Shown here piece by piece: positions 7,730 to 15,631 of a stretch of DNA of 64,000 nt. Positions within the stretch are counted from its first letter, which is position 1. Each line of letters opens with the position of its first letter. The DNA lies in assembly GCF_008065375.1 (NCBI RefSeq), contig NZ_VJYI01000012.1, positions 62,001-126,000 of the forward strand, read 5' to 3'. The translations under genes and the position numbers were made by a program. Under the pieces are notes generated by a model, which was given only the letters and a program-made list of their open reading frames with translations, did no database searches and was not told the DNA's origin. Source of the stretch: Nonomuraea sp. SYSU D8015 (lineage in GTDB: Bacteria > Actinomycetota > Actinomycetes > Streptosporangiales > Streptosporangiaceae).

Positions 7730-9435
7730 CTGACGACGTGGCCCGGAGGCGTGGGGACGGCGGGGATGCGGCGTACGACCTGGTGGTCGTCGGCGGCGGG
7801 CCAGCGGGAGTGGCGGGCGCGCTCACGGCGGCGCTGGCCGGGCTCCGGGTGGCGCTCGTGGACTCCTCGGCGCGGCTCGGCGGCCAGTACTTCCGGCATC
7901 CGGCCGTTCCCGGCAGGGCGTCCGGGCTGGAGCGGTTCCTGCGGCTGGCGCGCGCCCTGGGCGAACGGGCCGACGTGCTGCCGCGGCACCAGGTGTGGAG
8001 CGTCTCACGCGAGCCGGACGGCGCCCTGGCCGTGCACTGCGTGACGCCGCACGGCCCATCGAGCTCCCCGCATTCGCCGGACTCCGCAGCGTCCGCGGGT
8101 GCGCGGGGAGAGCGGCCGGTCGTCCTGCGCGGGCGGCGATTGCTCATCGCAACCGGCGCGTACGACCGGCCGCTGCCGTTCCCCGGCTGGGACCTGCCCG
8201 GCGTGCTCACGGCGGGCGGCGCGCAGGCGCTGCTCAAGGGCAACGGCGTGGTGGCGGGCCGGCGGGTCGTCGTCTCCGGTACCGGGCCGTTCCTGCTGCC
8301 CGTGGCGGCCGGGCTGGCGGAGGCCGGGGCGCGGGTGCTCGGCGTGTTCGAGGCCAATCGCGGTCTCGGGCTGGCCAGGCATCCCGTGCTGGCCCTGGGC
8401 AGGCTCGGTGAGGCCGCCGGGTACGCGGTGAGCCTGGCCCGGCACCGGGTTCCGTACCTTACGCGGCAGGCGGTGGTCGCGGCGCACGGGGAGCGCGAGG
8501 TGGAGGCCGTCACCGTGGCCCGCCTCGACCGGGAGTGGAACGTTCTCGCCACCCGCGTCGTGGAGTGCGACACCGTGGCGGTCGGATACGGGTTCGTGCC
8601 GCAGATCGAGCTCGGCGTGCAGCTCGGCTGCGGGACCCGGTACGACGTGGACGGCAGCCCCGTGCTGCGGGTCGACGACGCGCAGCGCACGAGCGTGCCG
8701 GGCGTCTGGGCGGCGGGCGAGCCCACCGGCGTGGGCGGCTGGCGCCTGGCCGAACTGGAGGGCCGCATCGCCGGCCGCTCCGTCGTCGCCGCCACTCGCC
8801 GCCCCCAGGCCGGCTGCGCTGACCCCGGCCGCCGCCCCGAAGCCGGCCGGGCTGACGCCGGCTTCCGCCCCCACGCTGGCCGCGCTGACGCTGACCGCAC
8901 GGACTTCGGCAGCGCCGCAGGGCTCGTCAGTGCCGCAGGGTCGGCCAGTGCCGGAGGAGGCTCCCGTGTGGCGGAGCCTTCCGGTGTCGCGGGTCCTGGC
9001 CGGGGCGAGGTGGCGGCCGGGGAGGTGGCCGGGGTGTGGGTGCGGCGGCGGGCGCGGTGGCAGGCGTTCGGGGAGGCGTTGCAGCGGGCATACCCCGTCA
9101 AACCGGGCTGGCAAGGGTGGTTGCGTGACGACACGCTCGTGTGCCGGTGCGAGGAGGTGCCGCTGGCGCGCGTACGTGAGGCGCAGGAGCTCGGCGCCAC
9201 CGACGCCCGCTCGATCAAGCTGCTGGCCAGGCCGGGCATGGGCTGGTGCCAGGGCCGCGTCTGCGGTTACGCCGTGTCCTGCCTGGCCGGAGAGCCGCCC
9301 CAGCCACCGCGCCGCCCCATCGCCCAGCCCGTCACCCTGGGCACCCTCAGCGCCCTGGACGGCACCCTCGACGGCACCCTGAGCGACCTCGACAGCCCCT
9401 CGCACTCTGGAACACCCGACATGGAGGACTCCTGA
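7726..9435 (+). CDS. NAD(P)/FAD oxidoreductase with C-terminal BFD-like [2Fe-2S] domain (HcnB-like subunit) carrying an in-frame repeat insert
   Basis: A 569-residue flavoprotein. The N-terminal VVVGGGPAGVAGAL is the first FAD motif, VVVSGTGPFLLPVAAGL is a second nucleotide-binding motif, and GVWAAGEPTGVGG closes the FAD site. The C-terminus has a BFD-like cluster motif, CRCEEV followed about 35 residues later by WCQGRVCGY. This is the electron-transfer subunit of the putative D-hydroxyproline dehydrogenase. Between the flavin domain and the C-terminal domain, residues 358 to about 440 are low-complexity and built from 11-residue and 6-residue repeats (see 8797-8964). They look like a tolerated linker expansion. 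Translation is coupled to both neighbours (ATGA and TGATG). Confidence 0.85.
   Translation: MTDDVARRRGDGGDAAYDLVVVGGGPAGVAGALTAALAGLRVALVDSSARLGGQYFRHPAVPGRASGLERFLRLARALGERADVLPRHQVWSVSREPDGALAVHCVTPHGPSSSPHSPDSAASAGARGERPVVLRGRRLLIATGAYDRPLPFPGWDLPGVLTAGGAQALLKGNGVVAGRRVVVSGTGPFLLPVAAGLAEAGARVLGVFEANRGLGLARHPVLALGRLGEAAGYAVSLARHRVPYLTRQAVVAAHGEREVEAVTVARLDREWNVLATRVVECDTVAVGYGFVPQIELGVQLGCGTRYDVDGSPVLRVDDAQRTSVPGVWAAGEPTGVGGWRLAELEGRIAGRSVVAATRRPQAGCADPGRRPEAGRADAGFRPHAGRADADRTDFGSAAGLVSAAGSASAGGGSRVAEPSGVAGPGRGEVAAGEVAGVWVRRRARWQAFGEALQRAYPVKPGWQGWLRDDTLVCRCEEVPLARVREAQELGATDARSIKLLARPGMGWCQGRVCGYAVSCLAGEPPQPPRRPIAQPVTLGTLSALDGTLDGTLSDLDSPSHSGTPDMEDS
8797..8964. repeat. In-frame tandem repeats (3 x 33 bp, then 3 x 18 bp) inside the HcnB-like gene
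   Basis: Three 33-bp units (8797-8829, 8830-8862, 8863-8895) encode RRPQAGCADPG, RRPEAGRADAG and FRPHAGRADAD. After 15 bp come three 18-bp units (8911-8928, 8929-8946, 8947-8964) encoding SAAGLV, SAAGSA and SAGGGS. All periods are multiples of three, so the reading frame is preserved. Confidence 0.85.
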
Positions 9436-10328
9436 TGGAACATCGCAGCAAGCCCTGGCAGGGCGTCATGGTGGCCACCGCGCTGCCCCTGCGCGACGAC
9501 CTGTCCGTCGACTTCGACGGCTACGCCGCGCACTGCCGCTGGCTGGTCGCGAACGGCTGCGACGGCGTCGTGCCCAACGGGTCGCTCGGCGAGTACCAGA
9601 CGCTCACCCCCGAGGAGCGGACCCGGGTGATCGAGACGGCGGTCGAGGCCGTCGGGGGTCCCAACGTGATGGCCGGGGCGGGCGCTTACGGCGCCGCGGA
9701 GTCGCGCCGCTGGGCCGAGCAGGCGGCCGAGGCGGGCTGCGGCTCGGTGCTCCTCCTGCCGCCCAACTCCTACCGGGCCGACGAGCGGGCCGTCCTCGCG
9801 CACTACCGCGAGGTCGCCAAGGCCGGGGTGCCGATCGTGGCCTACAACAACCCGTACGACACCAAGGTCGACCTGACCCCCGCGCTGCTGGCCAGGCTGC
9901 ACGAGGAGGGCCTGATCGTGGCGGTCAAGGAGTTCAGCGGGGACCCGCGGCGCGCGTACGAGATCGCCGAGCTGGCCCCCGAGCTCGACCTGCTCATCGG
10001 CTCCGACGACGTGCTGCTGGAGCTCGCCGTGGCCGGGGCGGTCGGATGGATCGCCGGGTACCCCAACGCGCTGCCCGCCTCCAACGTGGCGCTCTACCGG
10101 GCCGCGGTCGCCGGCGACCTCGCCACCGCGCTGCCTCTTTACAAGAAGCTGCATCCCCTGCTGCGCTGGGACTCCAAGACGGAGTTCGTCCAGGCCATCA
10201 AGCTGTCCATGGACCTCGCGGGCCGGTACGGCGGGCCGTGCAGGCACCCCAGGCAGCCGCTCACGGACGAGCAAGCCGCCGTCGTACGGGCCGCGACCGA
10301 GAAGGCACTGGCAGAAGGGCTGAGATGA
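9435..10328 (+). CDS. DapA-family lyase, probable 1-pyrroline-4-hydroxy-2-carboxylate deaminase
   Basis: A 297-residue (beta/alpha)8 Schiff-base enzyme of the dihydrodipicolinate synthase/N-acetylneuraminate lyase family. The imine-forming Lys is K165 in VAVKEFSGD. The catalytic Tyr is Y137 in AYNNPYD, and the substrate-carboxylate motif is NGSLGEY near residue 46. In hydroxyproline catabolism a DapA-like enzyme deaminates pyrroline-4-hydroxy-2-carboxylate to 2-oxoglutarate semialdehyde, and the gene order here supports that role. True DapA is unlikely because of the catabolic operon. Its ATG overlaps the upstream stop (TGATG) and its own stop overlaps the next ATG. Confidence 0.85.
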   Translation: MEHRSKPWQGVMVATALPLRDDLSVDFDGYAAHCRWLVANGCDGVVPNGSLGEYQTLTPEERTRVIETAVEAVGGPNVMAGAGAYGAAESRRWAEQAAEAGCGSVLLLPPNSYRADERAVLAHYREVAKAGVPIVAYNNPYDTKVDLTPALLARLHEEGLIVAVKEFSGDPRRAYEIAELAPELDLLIGSDDVLLELAVAGAVGWIAGYPNALPASNVALYRAAVAGDLATALPLYKKLHPLLRWDSKTEFVQAIKLSMDLAGRYGGPCRHPRQPLTDEQAAVVRAATEKALAEGLR

Positions 10329-11326
10329 GGACCAAACGGGTTTTCCACGCCGTCGACTCCCACACCGAGGGCATGCCCACCCGCGTGATCACCGGTGGGG
10401 TGGGCGTGATCCCCGGCGCCACCATGGCCGAGCGGCGCGTGTACTTCCGTGACAACCTCGACCACATCCGCACCCTGCTGATGACCGAGCCGCGCGGCCA
10501 CGCGGCCATGAGCGGCGCCATCCTGCAGCCGCCCACGAGGCCGGACGCGGACTTCGGGGTGCTGTTCATCGAGGTGTCCGGGCTGCTGCCGATGTGCGGG
10601 CACGGCACGATCGGCGTGGCCACCGTGCTGGTCGAGACCGGCATGGTGGAGGTCGTGGAGCCGGTCACCACCGTGCGCCTGGAGGTGCCGGCCGGGCTCG
10701 TGGTCGTGGACGTGGCCGTCGAGGACGGGATGGCCATGTCGGTGACGCTGCGCAACGTGCCCTCCTACAGCGACCGGCTCGACGCCGTCGTCACCGTGCC
10801 CGGATTCGGGGAGATCCCGTACGACCTGGCGTACGGCGGCAACTTCTACGCCATCGTGAACCTCGACTCCTACGGCCTGCCCTTCGACCGCAAGGCCAAG
10901 AACGAGATCATCGCCGCCGGCCTCGCCACCATGGAGGCGATCAACGCCGCCGACCAGCCCGTGCACCGCGAGGACGACCGCATCCGCGGCTGCCACCACG
11001 TCTACTTCGCCGCCCCCGGCTCCGACGCCCACCACTCGCGGCACGCCATGGCCATCCATCCCGGCTGGTTCGATCGCTCACCGTGCGGCACCGGCACCAG
11101 CGCCCGCATGGCGCAGCTGCACGCCCGCGGCGAGCTGCCGCTCGGCCGGGGCTTCGTCAACGAGTCGTTCATCGGGACCCGGTTCGTGGGCAGGCTGCTG
11201 GAGGAGACCTCCGTGGGCGGCGCTCCCGCGGTCGTCCCGTCGATCACCGGCCGCGCCTGGATCACCGGCACCGCTCAATACTTCCTGGATCCGCGCGATC
11301 CGTTCCCGGCTGGGTTCGAACTGTGA
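10325..11326 (+). CDS. 4-hydroxyproline 2-epimerase / proline racemase family
   Basis: A 333-residue cofactor-independent epimerase that inverts the alpha carbon of (hydroxy)proline through two thiols. Both catalytic cysteines are present: C91 in MCGHGT and C254 in SPCGTGTS. The HTEGMPTR motif near the N-terminus is typical of 4-hydroxyproline epimerases. The enzyme would convert trans-4-hydroxy-L-proline into the D-isomer used by the upstream dehydrogenase. Distinguishing it from a proline racemase needs the residues around the substrate hydroxyl, which I cannot judge safely. ATGA and GTGA overlaps couple it to both neighbours. Confidence 0.88.
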   Translation: MRTKRVFHAVDSHTEGMPTRVITGGVGVIPGATMAERRVYFRDNLDHIRTLLMTEPRGHAAMSGAILQPPTRPDADFGVLFIEVSGLLPMCGHGTIGVATVLVETGMVEVVEPVTTVRLEVPAGLVVVDVAVEDGMAMSVTLRNVPSYSDRLDAVVTVPGFGEIPYDLAYGGNFYAIVNLDSYGLPFDRKAKNEIIAAGLATMEAINAADQPVHREDDRIRGCHHVYFAAPGSDAHHSRHAMAIHPGWFDRSPCGTGTSARMAQLHARGELPLGRGFVNESFIGTRFVGRLLEETSVGGAPAVVPSITGRAWITGTAQYFLDPRDPFPAGFEL

Positions 11327-12288
11327 TTACGACCGTCGACTACCACACGGGGGGCGAGCCGTTCCGGATCGTGACCGGGGGCGTGGGCGAGATCCCCGGC
11401 GCCGACGTGCTCGCGCGCCGCGAGGCCGCCAAGGAGAAGTTCGACGACGTGCGGCGGCTGCTGTGCCACGAGCCGCGCGGCCACGCCGACATGTACGGCT
11501 GCTTCCTCGTCCCGCCGAACGACCCCGGCGCCCGCTTCGGGGCGCTCTTCTGGCACAAGGACGGCTTCTCCACCGCGTGCGGGCACGGCACGATCGCGCT
11601 GGGCGCGTACGCGGTGCAGGAGGGCCTGGTCCAGGCCGGGCCCGACGGCGAGACGGACGTGGTGATCGACGTGCCGTCCGGGCGGGTCACGGCCCGGGTG
11701 CGCATGTCCGGAGGGCGGGTGCGGGCCGTCACGTTCGTGAGCGTGCCGTCGTACGTGATCGCGCGTGACGTGGCGGCCGGCGGCGTCAAGGTGGACGTGG
11801 CGTACGGCGGCGCGATCTACGCGTCCGTCCCCGCCGGAGCCCTGGGGCTGTCCGTGGAGCCCCGGCATCTGACGGCGCTCATCGAGCACGCCCGCCGCAT
11901 CAAGGCCGGCCTCGCCGGTCACCCGGCCTCCCGGCATCCTTCGGACGAGCGGCTCTCCGGCGTGTACGGGGTGATCTTCTACGACGAGCTGCCGGATGCG
12001 GAGGGTGCGACGCACCAGCGGAACGTCACCGTGTTCGCCGACGGGGAGGTGGACCGCTCACCGTGCGGGTCCGGCACGGCGGCCCGGCTGGCGCTGCTGC
12101 ACGACTCCGGTCTGCGCGGCACGCTGGTCCACCGCAGCGTCGTCGGCAGCGTCTTCCGGGCCCGGGTGGCCGAGGTCGTGGCGGAGGGGGTCGTGCCGGA
12201 GATCGAGGGCATCGCGTACCGGACCGGGCGGCACACGTTCGAGCTGGATCCCGAGGATCCGATCGGCGCGGGGTTCACGCTGCGATGA
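11323..12288 (+). CDS. Second proline racemase-family enzyme
   Basis: A 321-residue paralogue of the preceding gene, clearly divergent from it. It keeps both active-site cysteines, C86 in ACGHGT and C248 in SPCGSGTA. Loss of the second Cys (Thr in its place) marks the trans-3-hydroxy-L-proline dehydratases, so this copy should be an epimerase/racemase rather than a dehydratase. The likely division of labour is different (hydroxy)proline isomers or proline itself. It starts with GTG 11323 within the upstream stop and ends in an ATGA overlap with the reductase gene. Confidence 0.83.
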   Translation: MITTVDYHTGGEPFRIVTGGVGEIPGADVLARREAAKEKFDDVRRLLCHEPRGHADMYGCFLVPPNDPGARFGALFWHKDGFSTACGHGTIALGAYAVQEGLVQAGPDGETDVVIDVPSGRVTARVRMSGGRVRAVTFVSVPSYVIARDVAAGGVKVDVAYGGAIYASVPAGALGLSVEPRHLTALIEHARRIKAGLAGHPASRHPSDERLSGVYGVIFYDELPDAEGATHQRNVTVFADGEVDRSPCGSGTAARLALLHDSGLRGTLVHRSVVGSVFRARVAEVVAEGVVPEIEGIAYRTGRHTFELDPEDPIGAGFTLR

Positions 12289-13616
12289 GCGCTCTGCCGT
12301 ATCTCGACGCCGCCGCCCTGGAGCGGCTGGTGCCCGTCGGGCGGGCCGTCCGGGTCCTCGAGGACGCCCTGCGGGGCGGGCTCGACCCCGAGGCCACGCC
12401 GCAGCGGCCCGTAGTGGACGTGCCCGCGGGGCAGCTCCTGCTGATGCCCGCCGCGGCAGGACGGTACGTGGGCGTGAAGGCCGTCACCATCGCGCCCGGC
12501 AACCCGGAGCGGGGGCTGCCCCGGATCCAGGGGACGTACCTGCTGCTGGACGGCGACACGCTCGCGCCGCTGGCCGCCATGGACGGCATCGCCCTCACCT
12601 CCCTGCGCACGCCGGCCGTCTCCGCCCTCGCCGTCCGCCATCTGGCCGAGCCGGGCGGGGGGAAGCTGGTGGTGTTCGGCAGCGGGCCGCAGGCGTGGGG
12701 GCACGTGGTGGCCTTCCGGGAGGTACGCCCCATCACCGAGGTGACGATCGTGGGCCGCGACCGGGAACGCGCCGAGTCCCTCGCCGCCCGCTGCCGTACT
12801 CTCGGCCTCCCGTCCCGCGCCCTCACCCACCACCCGCCCGCCGCACCCGGCGGCGCGCCTCACGTGTGCGGGGGTGCGTCCGATGCGTCCGGCGGCGCGC
12901 CTCCCACGTCCGGGGGTGTGCCTGCTGCCTCCGGCCACGCGCCCTCGGCGGCGACCGGCGATGCCGCCGCTCCTCACGAACACGCCGCTGCCCCGCCCGG
13001 AGGAGAGGCGGCCGTGTACGGACGCGAGGGCGCTGTCTCCGGAGGTGCCGCTGCTCTGCCCATAGGTGTCGCTGACCGGACTGGAGGTGAGGCCGCCGTC
13101 TCGGGAGGCGAGGCCGGGTCACCGCGGCGGGAGCCCGCACGCCCGGCACACGGGCACCGGGCCGGTGAGACAGGGGGACGGGTGGACCGGCGACTGCGGG
13201 CGGACGTGGCAGGGTGGAGGTTGAGCGAGGCGGTGGCGGCGGCCGTCGCGGAAGCCGATCTCGTGGCGTGCTGCACCACCGCCAGAAAACCCCTGTTCCC
13301 CGGTATGCTCGCCCGCGACGGCGTAACCGTCGTCGCCGTCGGGTCGCACGAGCCCGGCGCCCGCGAGCTCGACGGCGACCTCGTCGCCCGCGCCACCGTG
13401 GTCGTCGAGGCCAGGGCGGCCGCCCTGGCGGAGGCCGGAGATGTGGTCATCCCCATCCGTCAAGGTACGATCACCACTGGTCATCTCGCCGGGAACCTCG
13501 CCGAGCTGATCGCCGGGGAGGTGCTCGCCGGCCCTGGGCCGCGCGTGTTCAAGAGCACGGGCATGGCGTGGGAGGACCTCGTGGTCGCGGCTGCCGCCTA
13601 CGAGGCGTGGAAGTAG
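12285..13616 (+). CDS. Ornithine cyclodeaminase/mu-crystallin family protein, probable 1-pyrroline-2-carboxylate reductase, with a large in-frame repeat insert
   Basis: A 443-residue member of a family that is usually about 310-330 residues. The first part is normal, including GVKAVTIAPGNP, the TSLRTPA motif and the Rossmann motif VVFGSGPQ near residue 131. The end is also normal, from DLVACCTTARKPLF through VGSHEPGARELDG to a C-terminal KSTGMAWEDL. The extra length is residues 189-279, a 7-residue repeat array in the Rossmann domain, plus about 30 further low-complexity residues. In this operon a role reducing pyrroline-2-carboxylate to proline fits best. The enzyme may be active with an extruded loop, or it may be impaired; the sequence cannot tell. 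Confidence 0.8.
   Translation: MSALPYLDAAALERLVPVGRAVRVLEDALRGGLDPEATPQRPVVDVPAGQLLLMPAAAGRYVGVKAVTIAPGNPERGLPRIQGTYLLLDGDTLAPLAAMDGIALTSLRTPAVSALAVRHLAEPGGGKLVVFGSGPQAWGHVVAFREVRPITEVTIVGRDRERAESLAARCRTLGLPSRALTHHPPAAPGGAPHVCGGASDASGGAPPTSGGVPAASGHAPSAATGDAAAPHEHAAAPPGGEAAVYGREGAVSGGAAALPIGVADRTGGEAAVSGGEAGSPRREPARPAHGHRAGETGGRVDRRLRADVAGWRLSEAVAAAVAEADLVACCTTARKPLFPGMLARDGVTVVAVGSHEPGARELDGDLVARATVVVEARAAALAEAGDVVIPIRQGTITTGHLAGNLAELIAGEVLAGPGPRVFKSTGMAWEDLVVAAAAYEAWK
12849..13121. repeat. 13 degenerate 21-bp tandem units inside the cyclodeaminase-family gene
   Basis: The first four units encode GGAPHVC, GGASDAS, GGAPPTS and GGVPAAS and are clearly alike at DNA level. Later units drift, for example SGGAAAL, TGGEAAV and SGGEAGS, but keep the 21-bp step and the frame. 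The array inserts 91 residues in the NAD(P)-binding domain. Confidence 0.85.
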
Positions 13617-13629
13617 GAGGGATGGGCGG

Positions 13630-14298
13630 ATGGCTGCCGAGGATCGCCTCGACCTGCCGATGGTGGGGGAGCGCCAGAGCCTGCGCGAGCAGGTCGCGCA
13701 CGCGCTGCGGGCCGCGCTGATCACCGGTGAGATGCGGCCCGGGGTGGTCTACTCCGCGCCGGTGCTGGCCGCGCAGTTCGGCGTGTCCGCCACGCCCGTA
13801 CGCGAGGCCATGCTCGACCTGGCCAAGGAGGGCCTGGTCGAGGCGGTGCGCAACAAGGGCTTCCGGGTGACCGAGCTGTCCGACCGCGACCTCGACGAGC
13901 TCACCGAGATCCGCCAGCTCATCGAGGTGCCCACGGTGGCGCGGCTGGCCGACAGCTCGCGGACCGAGGAGTTCGAGCGGCTCAGGCCCATCGCCGAGGA
14001 GATCGTCGCGGCCAGCGAGCGGGGCGACCTGCTCGCGTACGTCGACGCCGACCTGCGCTTCCACGTCGAGCTGCTGGCCCTGTCCGGCAACGCCCACCTC
14101 GTCTCGGTCGTCCGCGACCTGCGCAACAGGGCCAGGCTCTACGGCCTGTCACAGCTGTCCGAGCGCGGCACGCTGGGCGACTCGGCCAGGGAGCACCTGG
14201 CGCTGCTCGACGCGCTCAAGAGCGGCGACAGCGCGGCCGTCGCGCAGATCATGGACGAGCACATCGGCCATGTACGCGGCATCTGGGCTGAACACTGA
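13630..14298 (+). CDS. GntR-family transcriptional regulator, FCD subfamily
   Basis: A 222-residue regulator. The N-terminal winged helix (LREQVAHALRAALITGEMRPG, then VSATPVREAMLDLAKEGLV) is the GntR signature. The C-terminal all-helical FCD domain contains the metal/ligand-binding Asp and His positions, for example DADLRFHVEL and the C-terminal MDEHIGHV. The gene follows the catabolic operon by 13 bp and is probably co-transcribed, so it would be a local sensor of a hydroxyproline pathway metabolite. The palindrome at 6317-6327 is a plausible target. GGAGGG lies upstream of the ATG. Confidence 0.88.
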   Translation: MAAEDRLDLPMVGERQSLREQVAHALRAALITGEMRPGVVYSAPVLAAQFGVSATPVREAMLDLAKEGLVEAVRNKGFRVTELSDRDLDELTEIRQLIEVPTVARLADSSRTEEFERLRPIAEEIVAASERGDLLAYVDADLRFHVELLALSGNAHLVSVVRDLRNRARLYGLSQLSERGTLGDSAREHLALLDALKSGDSAAVAQIMDEHIGHVRGIWAEH

Positions 14299-14538
14299 TT
14301 TCCGACATTCTGGGATCGGGCACCCGTCAATAGAGGTACTCTCATTCCGGGCTGACTGAGCGAGGAAAACCGCCGGAGGCCCGTCCCGTGGCCGTGGTCC
14401 CACGCCGGACCGGCCACGTCCGCCCGCCCGCCGGAGATTCGGCGAGGGGCGGCATCAAGCCTGGTCAAGCGGAACCCCGCACTCCGCTGACCTTCCGCGG
14501 GCTCGGCACAACCCCGCCCACCGACGCCGAGCCCCTCC

Positions 14539-14575
14539 GCCGCGCGCCCGAGAGACCCCATCCTGGGCGCGCGGC
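14539..14575. terminator. Perfect 11-bp hairpin between convergent operons
   Basis: Arms GCCGCGCGCCC (14539-14549) and GGGCGCGCGGC (14565-14575) pair perfectly around a 15-nt loop. No T-tract follows, which is usual for high-GC actinomycetes. It lies between the GntR stop (14298) and the convergent EamA stop (14633) and could serve both. The rest of this 334-bp gap has no recognisable gene. Confidence 0.55.
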
Positions 14576-14632
14576 GGCCCTCCTCCCACGACGACGGCTC
14601 GCCCAGCCGTCTTTAGCGGCCCCGCCGGGCTG

Positions 14633-15547
14633 CTACTTCTTCGCCCGCCTCGTCGAGCCCAGGCTGGCGGCCACGATGCAGATGATCGCCGCCCACTGCT
14701 GCACATGCAGGATCTCGCTCAGCAGCAGCACCCCGATCAGCGCCGCCACCGCCGGCTCCAGGCTCATCAGGATGCCGAAAACATGCTTGGGCATGCGCCG
14801 CAGCGCCTGCAGCTCCAGCGAGTACGGGATCACCGATGACAGCAGCGCCACACCCAGCCCGATGAGCACCAGCTCCGGCTGCAGCAGGTCGGCGCCGCCC
14901 GTCGTGATCCCGACCGGCGCGATCAGCACGCTCGACACGATCATCGCGATCGCCAGCCCGCTCGTCCCCGGAAAGCGCCGCCCCGCCGCCGCGGACAGCA
15001 GGATGTAGGCGGCCCAGCAGGCGCCGGCCACCATCGCGAACCCGATGCCGACCCAGCTCACCGACGCCGACTCGCCCCACGGCGCGAGCAGCACCACGCC
15101 CAGGCCCGCCAGCCCGATCCACACCAGGTCGAGCCTGCGCCGCGAAGCCGCCAGGGCCACGCCCAGCGGCCCGAGGAACTCGATCGCCACCGCGATGCCC
15201 ATCGGCAGCCGCGAGAGCGCCTCGTAGAACGACAGGTTCATGACGGCCAGCGTCACGCCGAACCCGAGGCCCACCGCCCAGTCGCGCCAGGCCAGCCCCT
15301 TCAGCCGCGGCCTGACGAACGCGCCCATGATCAGCGCCCCGGCCGCGATGCGCAGGAATACCACGGCGCTCGGCGGCAGCGCCGTGAACAGCTCCTTGGC
15401 GAACCCGGCGCCGAGCTGCACCGAGACGATCCCCAGCAGCACCAGTGAGGAGGGCGGGATCGAGTCCGCGGCCGTCCGCAGCAGGTGGCCAGATCTGGAC
15501 AGGCCGGAGCCGCGATCGAACGGGTCGTCGAGGGCGAAGGCGGTCAC
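14633..15547 (-). CDS. EamA/RhtA-type drug-metabolite transporter
   Basis: A 304-residue membrane protein with ten hydrophobic helices arranged as two EamA repeats. The motif FYEALSRLPMGIAVAIEFLGPLG is typical of the RhtA threonine/homoserine exporter branch, as is the second-repeat sequence around SLEPAVAALIG. The likely role is efflux of amino acids or related small metabolites; the substrate is not readable from sequence. It starts with GTG 15547 and is divergent from the MFS gene, 84 bp away. Closeness to the hydroxyproline operon is suggestive only. Confidence 0.82.
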   Translation of the reverse strand: MTAFALDDPFDRGSGLSRSGHLLRTAADSIPPSSLVLLGIVSVQLGAGFAKELFTALPPSAVVFLRIAAGALIMGAFVRPRLKGLAWRDWAVGLGFGVTLAVMNLSFYEALSRLPMGIAVAIEFLGPLGVALAASRRRLDLVWIGLAGLGVVLLAPWGESASVSWVGIGFAMVAGACWAAYILLSAAAGRRFPGTSGLAIAMIVSSVLIAPVGITTGGADLLQPELVLIGLGVALLSSVIPYSLELQALRRMPKHVFGILMSLEPAVAALIGVLLLSEILHVQQWAAIICIVAASLGSTRRAKK

Positions 15548-15631
15548 GGGACTCCTCGGGAGGAACGTCTGAGTACGACCGGTCGAGCCTACCCGCGGCG
15601 GGTGACATTCCCGGACTTAGGGTGGTGCCAC

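Noticed and set aside
6348..9435. Hydrogen cyanide synthase (HcnABC)
   Set aside because: The three subunits are HcnABC-like. However, the coupled epimerases, deaminase and FCD-GntR regulator fit hydroxyproline breakdown much better.
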